DNA from: Arctopsyche grandis
Lineage: Eukaryota; Arthropoda; Insecta; Trichoptera; Hydropsychidae
Assembly: GCF_051622035.1 (NCBI RefSeq)
Contig: NC_135362.1
Span: 18,252,501-18,316,500 of the forward strand
Length of the DNA stretch: 64,000 bases
Direction: 5' to 3'
Position numbers and translations under genes: made by a program. The notes beneath the pieces are model-generated. The model was not told the origin of the DNA. It was given only the letters and a program-made list of their open reading frames with translations, and did not search any database. Shown in pieces: positions 49,991 to 64,000 of this stretch (the stretch's first letter is position 1; each line of letters begins with the position of its first letter).

Positions 49991-52900
49991 TAAATAGGCT
50001 AAAAACCTTCCTACCCACTGTCGCCACTATTTGAGTATGATTAATGTACAATAAAATGTATGTACAATTCATAGATGTCTCGTTAATTTGCGAGTTTTCA
50101 GTGTCTCGTAATTCAGCGACTTGTGTAATAAAAATGCTGATTTTTTTGTAATTGGCCAGGAAGACGCATTGGGGTTTACCTGTAAGGCATTTCTGGTATA
50201 AAATGTAATAAAAAAATATCCTAACATACATACATGTGGCGTGAGAATAAATCAAGTCAATAAGCTAAAACTCGCAAGGTTGTTTTGTCTTTTTGTAAAA
50301 TTGAAAAGAAAATCCGGGAAATGTTTCTCGACACTAAGAGGATTCGCATTGTGCCAAGATACTGAAATCACGAGTCGACCTTAACAAACGATGACAGACA
50401 CGTGGACTTTTTATTACTGCTAGTAATGGTAAGTTAAGCGAATGATTTACAAGAAAATTTTCGCATAATTCTTCTTCAACGCAAAAGTTTCCGAATATAT
50501 AGATACATACATATATGAATACATTTCACCTGTATTTTTAGAAAGGTTATAATGCGAAAGATGCGAAGGCGTGATGTCGTAAAACGAATAATACATTGTA
50601 TTCATGATATTCGGCAGGCAAAACCCCAGCAGCTATTTATTCGCAAGTTTCCCAATGCCGGAATAGAGTTCGCAAAGCCAGAAAATACCAACGAGTGTCC
50701 ATAAAAAATGTAAAATCTCTCGGGTAGTAGCCTCGAACGGAATGAAAGCGTTTAGTCCGTTAGTATGTGTACAAATATATACATGCATACGTACCTACAT
50801 ACATAAATACACATATCGAATGTAAAAATGCTGAATGATGGAAATTATCGCGCGCCTTGCCTCTTAATCCCGGAGAGGAATATCCGGAAAAGTCGACAAA
50901 TCCGCACGAGCACGAGAGAACGGACGTGAAATCTGTGAAAATTCCTTTCTAATGCGGACTACCAGTACACTATCTACTTTTCGTATAAGATAAGCTGATG
51001 TTAAATCTAAAAATATGTTATACATATATAGAAAGCTGTACAATTTGGAGAATTCGCACATCCTTCGTAAGCAAATGACATACATATTTCAACAAAGTTC
51101 ACCTTCAATAACCTCCGATAATAACGACCGCGACAATAAAGTATATATTATTAATTTATTAAAACCCGCATTAAAAAAAACAACATTATATATGTATGTA
51201 CTTGTTGAGTTTATAATAATAACAGTAAACACTGAAGGATATGGATTACTTTTAATAAAAAAAAAAGATTGATATTCTTCCACGCATTTACATATACATA
51301 CATACATATATGTAGGTATATGATTTCCTTCCTTCAATTTTTTTCCCCATTTTACTTCTGATACTACGAAACAATTTGGTCGGCGTCCAAGTTGTACATT
51401 TCAATAATGTTGAATGTGAAAACATTATCCATAACGGTTTCAAGGACGGAAATTTTCTCAGATATATTTAAACGTTGAATATTCGTTAAAATTACTATGA
51501 TAACATACTAAATTACAAACATAAATTCAACGCTTGCCTATCTACTTAATATTATTAAGCAGTAAAATTTTTGATATAAAATATAATATTTTGCATATAT
51601 AAAATATAACATTATATGTACATATATACACATCAAAATGATACCCATGTAGATATCTATTGCATATAAAATTTTCTGAAAATACTATATGTATGTACAA
51701 AACCAGCGTTCAACATTGTAGAGAAAGCTCGTTACAAGAATATAAACATTTTATTCATCGTAAACTCCGAAAATATACAATGGTAATACGACTTTATACC
51801 AGATGTACGAAAGATGAACGATATCGTTACACTAAAAGGGAAAATAATTAGGCGAATACACTACGCAAGTATATGTATATTGAAGATTTGCATACAAATG
51901 CTATTTATGGGACTTTCCAGACATTTCCCTGATGCGAGAATGTGCAGCAGCCTGCGGAGGGATGGGAAGCAATTTAACGTGGGGATTTATTCAGAAAGTT
52001 GTGCAGTCGAATCAGGTCAACGCATTCAACAACTAAGCCTCGAGACGAGAGCAGAGAACACCACTCCGTGCTGAAGAACTGACCCGAGACAATCCGAGAC
52101 CCAGAGGGGGAAAAAACAAACGTTCCCAACACGAAGGGAATAAGTAACTATACACATAACACTGAAGCTACAAAGAGTACCCCTCAAATGACGCGTGCAC
52201 TAAGGTGGAGAGGAATCGGGGAGGGGCAGCGCACCCTGAGAAGACGCTGCATAAACCATGAGAGGAAATTTAGACGCAATTTATTCCCTCGGGGTGGGGT
52301 AACGTATCGTCCGCCATCTTTTATGTATGTAAAATATTCGATGTAGCAGAGTATAGCTTCATCACGATTATTCGTTCGTGGACAGGGTTGATAACCGCTC
52401 TCAAATGGAAAACTGAGGAGAGACCGGCGACAGAGATTTTTCATTTTCTCACATGAGTAACGAATTCGATTTTAAAAACTCAATTGAATTCAAATTTAAA
52501 TCGGCGACAGCTTTTAAGACATCGAATACTATTCATAAACTAGGCATGCCCCGTGCACCATATAAAGATTATTTTATTAAAATACAATTAAAGGCGCAGA
52601 AATATTAAAATCACACCACAATATGTCTACAGCAAAAATTTAAATATCGACAGAGAAAAAAATAAGAGAGAAAAGGCATCGATCGTGAAATAAAAGTCAT
52701 ATTGAAATCAGTGGCGTGCTGTGACTTTTAAAACAGCGGACTAGTTATGGACAAAAAAAATATATATACATACATATGTACATATGTATGTATATGTATA
52801 TATATATTTTTTTAATTACATATAATAATCTATTTTGAAGTGTTGAGTATATCATAATTTTTCATTTTTGTGAAAAACGAAATATCCTAAGTAGTCTACA

Positions 52901-53350
52901 TAATAACATTTTGTTTGTTTTAAAAACTTAATATTCTGAATGATTTTTCGTCCAATCGATCCAGAATGCCACATTCCATGGCCTCTACAATAGTCTATTC
53001 CACTACAATGGTGCATTTATTTAGCAACATATTATATATATGAAAGTTCACTACTATGTACATATGTCGGTATAACATGTATATTAAATATATAATCGAA
53101 ATTTACAAATACATAGTGTATTATAGCAAACAAAAACGTTAAAGTGATATGTTTTATGCTTATAAAACTTTAATTTTATGCAATATGTGTACATATGTAT
53201 GTATGTATATGTAATAATATTAAAATGAAACACTTCATAATAATTAAAATAGGAAACTTTTGCAAGCAAGTACGTAGTATATATGTATGTACATATTAGC
53301 TGCTATATGTGAAAGTGACGGGAGTCCAATTTTCAGTTCCAAAAAAATTA
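49991..53350. other. Noncoding stretch with one GC-richer island
   Basis: No gene was recognised. A GC-richer island at about 51930-52430 has frames on both strands without known features and may be regulatory. A near-palindromic TATGTACATATGTA simple repeat lies at 52765-52800. Confidence 0.4.
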
Positions 53351-53552
53351 TTTCTGTTTGACCTTATTGACAAATTATTATCACTTCTTTTAATTCGATA
53401 TGTTCAGAATCTTGGAAAAGCAGAATAAACGTATATAGGCCACCAGCATTTTTAAATATTGGAAAAAGCAAAACATTATATTTAATGTTTTGCGGGATAT
53501 TTCTCGAAATGAAGAAAATTGGACACGCCAATTTCAAATATAACGGCTCATA
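53351..53552 (+). repeat. Interspersed repeat family R3, copy 3
   Basis: Same family and orientation as 34267-34471, sharing CAGAATCTTGGAAAAGCAG, GGCCACCAGCA and GGCTCATAT. Confidence 0.75.
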
Positions 53553-55154
53553 TGTATAAATATCGTTGGGTTTTTAAAACAGAACATACCTATACTAATG
53601 CCGATTATACATATACACATATATACGAACAAATAAGTTTCTGGCAACGCTGATGCAACATCATTAGCCACATATGACTGGCCACACAAAATTGTATCGC
53701 CTGAGATTAAGAGTTTTAACGCTAGATGAGTTCAGTCAAACAACGTTAAGCGAATGAGAAAACCGCACTCTACCATTGGCCGCTTTCCCGCTTTTATGGC
53801 GTTTTCAAATGCACCATGTCAAATACCACGTCCAAAAACTTGGACAAAACTAAACACTGTAATTGAACCTTTCACTGCTCTCGCCTGTCGTATTTTACAG
53901 ATACGAACATACATACATATAATAAATATGCGTACGCATCTACCTGTACTTTATTTGCGGAACTTGGCGCAATTCTAGAAGCAAGCGTTTGTTAAATTAA
54001 AATTGTATCGACGACCGGATATCGAGGTAATGAAGCTACAGTTGCATTGATGCAGATAAATGGAGCAACGCTATTGGAAAGTTCAACGGTAATAATGGTC
54101 GGGGGAGGTTTAATACCTATCGCATACGACTAGCACTTTAAGCGTTACCGGACGCGTTTTGCGCACAAATTGCAAGAGTGCACGGATTGTGGCTCATTTA
54201 GTTTCCAAAGCAAAATAATCATTAACGTAATACGGAAACAATATTTTAGTATAAAATATTAATATTCGAAATCACCAGAGAAGGTTAGATAATCGTTAGG
54301 AAAGAACTGCGTTTATTGTTTATCCAATGGTACTGTTTATACTATATTTTCACTTTTGCCTCAAACTCAACGCCTTTTTATAACCGATCTACACAGTATA
54401 TTTTAAAAATATTAAGCTATTTTCATCGCCGGAAATATGCCTCGTCTTAGCAGAAGAGTATAAAACGTGAGCTACCAATGTGAATTGAGAAATTGATAAA
54501 ACTGAATTTATAGTTGACTAGTATGAATATTAAGATCAATGAAAATAATTTGTTATATATTACTTATGTGTACTTTGTGGTAGGTATATCATCTGGTTTT
54601 GCTTCATGTTATATTTTATTTATCAATAAAGATAAGATACGCCGTAATGGTTTTTCGTTGTCTTAAAATAGTTGGTATAAATGGTTCGGTAACAAACAAA
54701 CAATTGTTAAATATTTTAACAATTGTTTGTTTGCATAAATAGTTAATGTGCATTCACTGTCAGAAATGATTTAAAAAATTGCAGCTTCAGAAATGTTTAT
54801 AATATGATAATATACGTACGTACAAACATACGCGTTGACGAGTAAAAAGATAAGTTGAACTTTTGATGCTTAGGATAAGGTCAAGATACATTTTACTACT
54901 ACAAGACTACGTGGACTAATTGTTGATTGAAAGCCAGGGCGACTTTCATTCGGCTAAAAAAAGTCACATGTAGCCGTGAATTATCCCTGATAATCCGTAT
55001 GAGGATGGTGAGATGCTTTGTGGTCCCAGTTCTCTTATACTGAGTGGAAACGTGTGCCCTCACTGAAACAATTATGAAAAAATAGAAGAGCCTTGTAAAA
55101 AATAGAAGCATTTGAAATGTGGATATACAGACGAATGGTACGTATAAGCTAGAC
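53553..55154. other. AT-rich noncoding stretch
   Basis: No gene was recognised. It includes the 41-bp perfect palindrome at 54693-54733. Confidence 0.4.
54693..54733. repeat. Perfect 19-3-19 inverted repeat
   Basis: CAAACAAACAATTGTTAAA, then TAT, then the exact reverse complement of the first arm. It is not flanked by transposon features that I can see. Confidence 0.9.
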
Positions 55155-55450
55155 AGATAAGGTTAATAAAAATAGAGTGTGTTTTGTCTCGAATGAATAA
55201 AACAAAAGAAATCGCCAAGATCATCAAGATACGAAAACTTGAATACTTTGGTCATGTAATGCGACACCCTGAGACATAACAACTCCTGCATCTCATTATT
55301 CAAGGGAAGATCTGCGGAAGGAGAGGCTCTGGGAGGCGGACGTCCTGGCTGAAAAACCAGAGACAATGCTCCAACCAAAATACCACTGCAGTGTTCCGGG
55401 TCGCGACCAACAAAATCATCATTGGAAACTTGATTGCCAACGTCCGATAA
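55155..55450 (+). pseudogene. Non-LTR retrotransposon ORF2 C-terminal fragment
   Basis: One plus-strand frame reads SRMNKTKEIAKIIKIRKLEYFGHVMRHPE, shown here as KTKEIA, RKLEYFGHVMR and, after an in-frame TAA, LIIQGKICGRRGSGRRTSWL and NLIANVR before a final TAA at 55448-55450. The GHVMR / QGK / GRR..SWL pattern is the common C-terminal tail of insect LINE ORF2 proteins after reverse transcriptase. The fragment lacks the endonuclease and polymerase and carries a nonsense mutation. Confidence 0.75.
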
Positions 55451-55863
55451 CGGATAAGGTGCTAGGAGAAGAAGAACTGATTGTGTACTTTAGGCTGGAA
55501 AAATCCTCTCAAGTCACATATGTATTTGATCATTTATGCAACGACGTAAGTATTACGAAGTCGGGGGGCAAGATTCGGGATGATAAGACGAGAAACAAGC
55601 AAATTAAACAAGTTTTCCCAACGACACACCCATGTTCCCAGAATGGTCCCGGTCCGAACGTCGACACACAAAGCGTTAGAGACGCTTTGCGAAAATTTAT
55701 CAAAGTCGGTATTAATTTGAAAAGTTTTCCAAAGGATTCTGCACGCGCTCGTGCGCGTGTTGAGGATTTGGAAAAGCGTGCGCCCTTCTTCAAGGTAGGC
55801 CTCCCCAAATGCAAACTTTCTCGCGCCAATAAAACAAATGAAAACAAAAAGGAAACATCTTAG
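55451..55863 (+). other. Unidentified open frame downstream of the LINE tail
   Basis: A plus-strand frame of 165 codons starts at 55366 inside the LINE tail, in a different frame, and continues to TAG at 55861-55863. The part after 55560 is GC-richer and Lys/Arg-rich, with SQNGPGPNVDTQSVRD and ARARARVEDLEKRAPF. I recognise no family. It could be LINE 3' UTR, an unknown element or a chance frame. The minus strand is also open here for 105 codons. Confidence 0.25.
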
Positions 55864-58800
55864 AGATTAAAAGACGCGAAGGGGGGAACATGTCAGCTGA
55901 AATGCGTGACAAGAAAGTTTGAACACCAAACGCTGAATACCTACTTCGCTTCTTCGATTAAGCTCTACACTATGTTTGCTTATAAAGGAGAAGATAGAAA
56001 ACTTTAATTTTACAACGAACGAAGCTCGCCTTGTTTTCACCAAAGAATCAAGTACTAATTAAAAACGTTGAACGCATAGATTTCATATATTATAATTAAA
56101 AGTCAAATTATAACACAAAACCAATGACTCTGCTGTTTCCAGACAGGACCGCGACATTTTAATCAGATAAAAAATTGTCATTTTATCTTATTATTTTTGC
56201 GACACGAGTCTCATATGCGGTTTAATCAATCAACGCCACTTCAAGTCGTGCGAAAAAGCCAAATGAAAGTCGTCCAGACGATCCGAGGATCAAAGACAGG
56301 ACAAAAACTAGCATGGGTAAAATTGCGGGTGGGTACACTACCACTCAACGAGACGAATCAATCACGGATAAGATGTATCCATAGCTAGGATATGACACGT
56401 TTTCGTTTTCCGGGGACACCAGACGAATCGCCTTGCCGCCTCTTTCTTCAATTTCGCAAAACGCGGCCACTTTCGGCGAATCCAATCTATGAAAATAATA
56501 GTTTATTATTACGGCGACCTTCACAGAGGCAAAAACTCCAAAACAATGAAAACAAGAAAACGTATCAATTACACGGTTTCGTTGATTCACTGTCCTTCGC
56601 AATTTGTACAAAAGCTCTGTGGGCATTTGAGATGGATCGTAGTCAGAGATTATCAATTTGTTTCCAACATAGTCAATGCGTTTCGTGCTAAGGAGACATT
56701 AATATTAGATTTATGAATTCCGCAGAGTTCTCGTATACGACTGGAGAAGGCCATCAGTTATAGAGTAAGAGCAAACTTTGTGACATATTAAAATTATGCC
56801 TCAAGTGCTTCAATTTTCAAACTGGAATATTTTAATACAAGCTCATACGGTGATTTGGCGTCAGACAAGAAAAAGCTTTTTAAAACTTTAAACCAAATTG
56901 GGCCAATATATAGATTTGCAGTAACAAACTGAGCAAAGCTTAATTCGAGTAACTACTAAAAATGGATAAATTCATCAACATTATACAGGTAATTATAAAA
57001 TAAAACTCACTCAGAAAGACTACACAATTTGTACATAAATATATACGTACATATAATAAAACTTGGACAGGCCTTAATTTAAAAATGAAGCTAAGACCTG
57101 ACAGTCAGCCTAAAATTAGACTGAATTTTATTATTTAATGATGCAATAAACCTCTAGATATTCAAATTGAGGAGCCGAGCACAAAACAGAAGGGAATGAG
57201 TGAATCTTTAACTGTTACTACCAACATTGATAAAGAAGCAAATTCAAAATATGCCACATGTGACATACATATGTATGTATGTATATGCATGTACATATGT
57301 AGCTACAATACAGTACGAGTACCGGTGGTAAATTAAACAGTTTGGCTAAAAAATGATACATTCATCAGAGAAATATCGTGTCATCGCCTTTTCCTTTATT
57401 TACGTGTCGTAAGATGAACTAAAATCTTATCATTCATTTATATCTAAATAGGCAACGAATAATTATAGATAGTATACGTACATATAATATATGTATATGT
57501 TTTTAAATACTAACATATTTTAAGTTTTTATTCACATTTTCTATAAACTTCGGTAAATAAATTGATGTGTAAACAGTACATCTACACTCAACGGATAATA
57601 TACATAGGTATAATAAAAACACTTCAGATTTAAAAACAGTGGACAATTCCACAAATAGTTAGGCGTATGCCATATTAATTCAAATATTAGATTTTACGAT
57701 AATTCGTCAAATGGGGGGACGAAAGCATAAACAAATTGTGGCAAAGCTGATAAGACCATCAAATAAATATTGCATGCACACGCCCGAATACGATAAAACC
57801 AAAACTAAAGTGTATCCATTGTATTCGCGTAATCAATTATCAGTGTCATATTTGCGGGTCGACGATGCTTCAGTTTCTACACGGGTACCTACATCACAAG
57901 ACGTGCTCTTGTCCTTATGTTTATTTATTTTTTTTACAAGTGAAATGTGCTGAATGTGCCCGTTAATAATGTATACGCGTACGAGAGCAGAATGAAGATC
58001 ACACAACCTCCAACATAACGAACTAGACAGGGAAGGAAGCAAGCGAGAGCAACACTTCTGAAGATGTTCAAAGCGAAATTTAATTGAATATGTATATACT
58101 ATGTACATACATATGTACATAGTATATACATACGGATAAACTTATACACTAGTTATGCTATTATGTTATCCAGTCATCATCAAACATTCGGGCCGCCTTG
58201 AAGTGTAAAATCGAATAATTAATTCAAACACGGTAAGTATCTAGTAAGTCAAGTTTGAAAGCGTTGAGTGGGTTGAAGCGATACTCAAACAAGGGGATTA
58301 TTTGGACAAAAGCTGCTTATGGCGATTCGGAAAACTCAAACCGGGTTGAGCTTTCACCGAACGCAATCTATTCTTAGCGATATAGACAATAAAAAGGGGG
58401 ACTAGTAAATCCAATCGGGGTTGTATGTACATATATCCAGAGAAACAGTGGTGAGCAAACTGTGGCGATACCAGGGGTTGGACAAACAATTTGTAGGTTA
58501 GAAGCAAACAAAACGCTAATTGATTACCGCAGGGGTGTCGGTCGATTCAACTGTTGGAAACCCAGGTATCGACATAGCGCATCGTCAATCCAATGGAAAA
58601 CTTTCAGCGGAGAAAATAATTTTCCGCTCCACTCTTCTCTTTCCAACCTGTCTAATTGTCTATGATTGATCGAAGTTTATTCTCCCAATACAATTTACAC
58701 ACACGTTACATTTTAGATATACAATACATATACATATGTACATATAGAGTTCGACAAATACACTCGACACTCAAGCGAAGCAGAAAATTATAGACGAAGC

Positions 58801-58919
58801 AAAATCCAACAACTGCATAGTTACCGATAGGCAAAAGGCTCACGGAGCGACATGGAACGGGTTGGGACTCGTGGGAGCAGGTTCCAATAGCAATAAATAT
58901 GGGTTCATCTGGGAACACG
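55864..58919. other. Mostly AT-rich noncoding DNA
   Basis: No gene was recognised. GC-richer patches at 56200-56480 and 58440-58600 have short frames on both strands without known features. A 30-bp palindromic TACTATGTACAT...ATGTACATAGTA sits at about 58096-58131. Confidence 0.4.
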
Positions 58920-59300
58920 ATTAAGACCAGAGATCGGCGAACAAGTTTATTATGCATACAAAAATGGTTCACTATTGTCCACTATTTTTTTTGCTATCTT
59001 GCTTTGTAGGTAGAGCGCGGATAGAGAGCGGGCTTTTTCCAGGAATCGGGGCGGTTTGGCTCTATTTACAAAGCTAGAGTGCAAAAAAAAAGTTCGGCGA
59101 ACCTTTAACAATGCATTTACAACAATTGAACATCGAACGGCGCGCTCTGGGTCCGCTCTTTATTTGTAGGTCACTTGTCCGGCGAACTCTGATTATGACC
59201 AAAGATCAGCGTTGGATGGATACTTTTCGCGCATAAAATGGTTCACTAATTCTTAGAACAACCACGCTTTTTTTAATCTCTTGCTTTGAACACTAATGGA
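58920..59300 (+). repeat. Diverged direct repeat enclosing MITE copy 3
   Basis: Segments at 58920-59010 and 59190-59290 share GACCA(G/A)AGATC, AAAATGGTTCACTA and a TTTTTT...CTTGCTTTG ending. Between them, 59083-59152 is the third copy of the palindromic MITE (GTTCGGCGAACC, CAATGCATTTACAACA, CTCTGGGTCCG). Confidence 0.6.
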
Positions 59301-62300
59301 GCGGTCTATTGATATTTGAAAAGCATCCACGCAAAGTCGATCTCTGATTATAACAAGAGGACTACAATCAAATCTTAAATAGAGGGAAACAAATAATAAG
59401 AAAAAAAAATCCAACATTTTTTTGGTTCTAAAAATGAATTATGAATTAATAACGTCGATCTGCTTCTGAAAGTGAATTTGGATTCCACGTAATTGTAATA
59501 TATGAAAGTACATATAAGAAAACTGTTCATTCAGACTTTACAAAAAAGATAAGACAAACTTTATAAAATGTTCTATGTGAGAAAAGGAAAATTTTAGTGT
59601 AGCAAAAAAGAATACCGATAGTGGATTTAAACTTAAAGTAGATACAAACGTACAAAGTACTGTTTGACATTATTGACCATAAAAACTTAAAATATTGGAA
59701 AAAAATGTGAAATAAATATTATATATTTTAAAATTTCGGGAAATTATGAGTATTCACACATATGTAAGTGCATATTTACATAAATTTGTAGATCACGGAA
59801 ACTGCTATACAAACCATGTGTCAGGGTTTCCCGGGCGGATAAAAGTTTTAAATTTTTTTTACCCAAATTGTTGTAAATAAGGACAATATGAGATAGCATA
59901 CAAAATTTGATGTTTACGAAGTTGGAAATAGATTTTGTATAGCGGACAAACATAAGCCCAAACAAACAAACAAGCATTCATTCAAACATACAGATTATAT
60001 ATTTATGCTATATTTATGTACATATCTGAAAATTTTGCAATAGTCCCCTCGGAGTTTTTAGATAAATATACATATGTATATGTTTGCATGTTCGAAATTT
60101 TTTAACGGTTATGATGACAATTAAACGGCTGAAAATAAGTCAGATTTAAATTTTGTACGAGACTGTAAATTGTAACGGACACTCAAATGAAACATACAAA
60201 AATGCGTAATTCCAAAGCGTATTGTTGCGGTTTACGACATTTCGAAAATATCAAATTTTATACAAACCCTTCGGGCTACGCGAAGCAATGTATATTGAAT
60301 GACAAAATACAAATAAAAAATACAGATCACAACCTTTTATTTCATCATATACTTTATAATTATAATTGTATCAATGTAAAACATGACGTGAATATTTTTT
60401 GATGAAATTACTGCAAAATTCAATTATAATTTATACTAGTTTAAGTATACATCATTCCCCTCGCTCTCCCAATAATTTAATGAGGCTATTTTAGCACCAC
60501 CAGCGACGAAAAGCGAACCCCTAATGAACTAAAAGCGAAAATTTCCATCAGCAGTTTTGTCACCGGTTTAAAAACACTGAAATTCCGATCACATTTATGG
60601 ATCCAATATAAGCAAGTTATTCGCGATCCGGAAATACAATATTAAAAATTTCAACATCCACCATCTGAATAAAATATCGTAACTCATTCTACAACATGTC
60701 TATCTATATTATTATACAATGTTAAAAATAAATGATATACGTGTGCCGAAAAGTGGATATCAAATGAGCACCGTCTGAAAGTTCCAACCGTTAGTTATTG
60801 CCTGTTTTTGAACTTTGAACGTGTTTTGGGCATGTAAACTATGCGGCTCAATATTGATGAATTGGTATATTGATGAATGTACGACTAACAAAACTTTATA
60901 TATTTGTAAAACTCGAGTGGAATGAAGTTAACATGAATATAAAATTTTCAGCAAAATCGACCAGGATTCAGTCAAGGCTTACTTTCCGAGCGCCGATGCT
61001 TGTCACATTTCGTTTGAAATTTACAACTCTAGATTCCAAATTCAAATCACGTAGTATTACAGCGACTAGCAAAAGGAACATAAGGCGATACAGTCAAATC
61101 GCGTGGAATTTAAAATGTTAACCCCTTTGAACGGTTAAAATATGACATTCATTTCCTACATATATGGGTATTAGGCTTTACAAGCTCAAATATGTATGTA
61201 TGTATGTTCAAGTGCCTACCAATCCTCGAATTGACAACAGGATACTAACCTGCGACGATATTCAAATCATATCACGTCGAGTTCAATAGCAAAGGAAACC
61301 TCTCGTTTGTAACATGAATAATGCAGTGTCGGATGTCGTCGGAAATCATCAAAATCCAGGATAAATTGCTATTGTATGATACCAATTTCGGATATGTCTC
61401 GCTAGCCACTAACACAGCCCGTAAAATTGTTTTAATGGTACGCACATTCAAGGTTGAAAACCTTTCATGAAAATTAACTGACGGTAATGTATTTTTAATT
61501 GCGCCAGTTCTAAGTTTACCTTCGAAACACATACATACATACTGGCTACCGGGTTCATAACATAATAACGATGTTCAATAAACGAAGCCAATCGACATTT
61601 GGCGAGTAATATCGTGTTAATAAATGTATTGATACGGTGTGGGAATATGTATGACAATGCTCATTAAGCTACGCCACAGTAGGAATTTGCATTTAGAGCA
61701 CTCGTTTTGATCCATGAGTTAACTGTATTCCAAACTGTGGAGGACAAATTGCACCGAAACTGTCACGGTATCTAAATATATACACATCCATACAATATAA
61801 AATAGCAATTGAGCTCGCAATGCTGAATACCAATGTTCACATTTTAAAAGCCACTCAAAAATAGAAATTATCGAATTTCTTTTCCAAGGCAAAACATATA
61901 CATACATACACATAAAATAAATATGAACCCGTATAATTCTTTCACAATAGGTTTTGTGAAATCTGAATAGACATTTTCACATATTAAAAAAATATATAAA
62001 TAATCATTTTTTACAACGCGCACACATAATGTTTCGGTTAAAATTTAGTCATATTCACGTAAATCAATTTAAAAAAATACAAAAATAATCTTCATTGATC
62101 CGAGCCCTATCGTGAAATGCGATAATCTTTTATTTTTCGAGCAGCATAGAGAAAAATCACGGAAAAGCCTTAATTGATTGATAAGAAAATTACTTCCTCA
62201 CGCGCACGAAAGTCGTTAAGGTGTTTAAAAATTATCAGCAATTTAATTAATGATTTTACGTGTAGTTCGTAGTTGTATTACATTTCATAACAAGTTGATG

Positions 62301-64000
62301 ATAAAAATTCAATATTAATTTTTAAACGAAATGTTTGACCTTTTTTACATACGAGCATGTGGCGTACAATTTTCTTAGATAAATATTAACACTTTTCCAT
62401 CATAATTTAAAAAAAAATAAATAGTGCGAATACAACGAACTCAATCGTTAAGTAACTTAACGACATCAATCCGTTAAAACTGCAATCCAATATTCCTAAA
62501 TGATATAAAATGTTTTATCGATATTTCAATAACACAATTATGGCAAATGGCAATTGCGCATGAAAGTTCAATTTTTATTACAACATTTTCCAGTATCGTT
62601 ATATGTATATGTACCTAATATTAATAGAATCTTGACTTGAACAATTACGGCATTGTTTCCTTTAGAAGTATGAGTTTACACCTAATGGGATACTTCAGCA
62701 TGTTAACACGGCCAAGACTTCGGCCAACACATGTCGAAAGCCCTCACTCGCGAGGGCGGGAAACCTTGAACGCTTGAACCCTTAAATCGAATTTCTTCGA
62801 TATATTGAACGTCGGTCTTATTTATTGACTTAATTCGGCGTCGTAAATCGACCCAATGAAGTCGTCGATATTTCTTCCCGTGAGAATCTAGGGGTGATTT
62901 ATACCTTGCAACACGCCGATAAGGTTAATGTGAGACATTCCGCGCGCGCAGGAAGACATCGACCGCGGATACGGTCGATTCGAGTAGATGGAGTACTTAA
63001 AATGAAACTATTTTTACCATTCGTAAAAAAGCACACATTACCAGTAAGCGTGCCTCAATAAATTCGATGAATTTTTGATAGATTTTTTTATCACATGTTT
63101 TTTTCAAATTTCGGTCACAAAATCCGTGAATTACGTATATTACGTACGGCGAAAAAGTTAGTAAGTAAACCTTATCGGCTATGTGAAAAGTTTAAGAGCA
63201 ACATATAAAACTAATCGCTGAAATAAATCAAGGAATTTTCTCGGGCAAAAATTTTCCACTTCGGTGGTTACAACCGCGAGTTGCCCCGCCGACACTTCTA
63301 CATACATACTATTAAAACTAGCACGCTAAATCACTGCAACTTGCCGCTGGAGATTATTTCAAATCGAACGATTTGATCACAAAAGTAGCGATTAAAATAG
63401 TATAAGTTTTTCGCTCTCCGCAATTCGAGTTGTGTGCCAAATTTGGAGCGATTAGCAAAATGATACGGGTAATATTATGGAACGGCAAACATCGTATTTA
63501 AATGCAGCTACGCCGTTATATTTCGCTAGATTGCGGATTATGCTAAATTTAACCAATTAAAAATATACGTACATATATGTAAATAGACGTGGAAAGAAAA
63601 TGAGTTCAATTTATTTTTTTTAATAAAGTAATCAGTAGATTTAGATAATAGTAAGTTATACAGTTACGTATACATACATATCTTAATTATTATAAGCATA
63701 TCTTAATTATTATAAGCAAAAAAATTCAATTCGAATTAATAATCAAATAGGATTTTTATACTTTTACGAGGGTATGAAAAATTTAAACATTAAGAATAAA
63801 ACGTAATTAATATTGTAATTAAAAGTTGCATGGAAAAAGTGCATCGACACGGCACAGCGCAACGAAAGAATATTGAACTATGAACTGATTCGTATTCGAT
63901 TCCATCACAAAGTAAAGTTAAAAAACTACAACAAAAGTGTTGAACAAACATTAAAAAATCATCCAGAATTTAACTGAAATTATTTCTGCACGGTTAAAAT
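59301..64000. other. AT-rich noncoding stretch to the end of the window
   Basis: No gene was recognised. Small features include a tandem duplication of CATATCTTAATTATTATAAG at about 63678-63717. A GC-richer patch at 62690-63000 has no coding signature. Confidence 0.4.

Overview
This window looks like insect nuclear DNA. It is AT-rich and intron-containing, full of short TACATATG/TATGTA simple repeats, and carries a tRNA-derived SINE family, BEL/Pao, Tc1/mariner, piggyBac and Helitron-like debris. The two recognisable host genes are animal genes. I cannot fix the order of insect from sequence alone; Diptera or Lepidoptera would both fit.

Region 1 (about 1.3-10.6 kb, minus strand) holds the 3' half of SMG1 (nonC in Drosophila), the PI3K-like kinase that phosphorylates UPF1 in nonsense-mediated mRNA decay. 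Twelve exons can be joined with consistent GT-AG junctions and phases into 1,165 codons plus a stop. They cover the long region after the kinase domain and the FATC tail. The kinase domain and everything N-terminal to it were not found. One 4.7-kb intron is swollen by a long-terminal-inverted-repeat transposon into which a near-pristine Tc1-like transposon has jumped.

Region 2 (about 10.6-46.8 kb) has no convincing host gene. It holds a 329-bp foldback element, two of three SINE copies, two of three copies of a 98-bp palindromic MITE, a probable solo LTR, a 190-bp (TA)n tract, a TTAA-flanked piggyBac relic, two Helitron-like 3' ends, and a complete but internally deleted BEL/Pao element with apparently identical LTRs. 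A few GC-richer islands remain unexplained.

Region 3 (46.8-49.0 kb, plus strand) is a complete three-exon class A GPCR of 356 residues. It is DopEcR-like or adenosine-receptor-like in overall look and lacks the TM3 aspartate of classical amine receptors.

Region 4 (49-64 kb) contains two non-LTR retrotransposon fragments, the third SINE and third MITE copies, and otherwise AT-rich noncoding DNA.

The two host genes have no evident functional link. I saw no tRNA or rRNA gene, CRISPR array or bacterial-type operon. The most distinctive content is the set of young and nested transposons.
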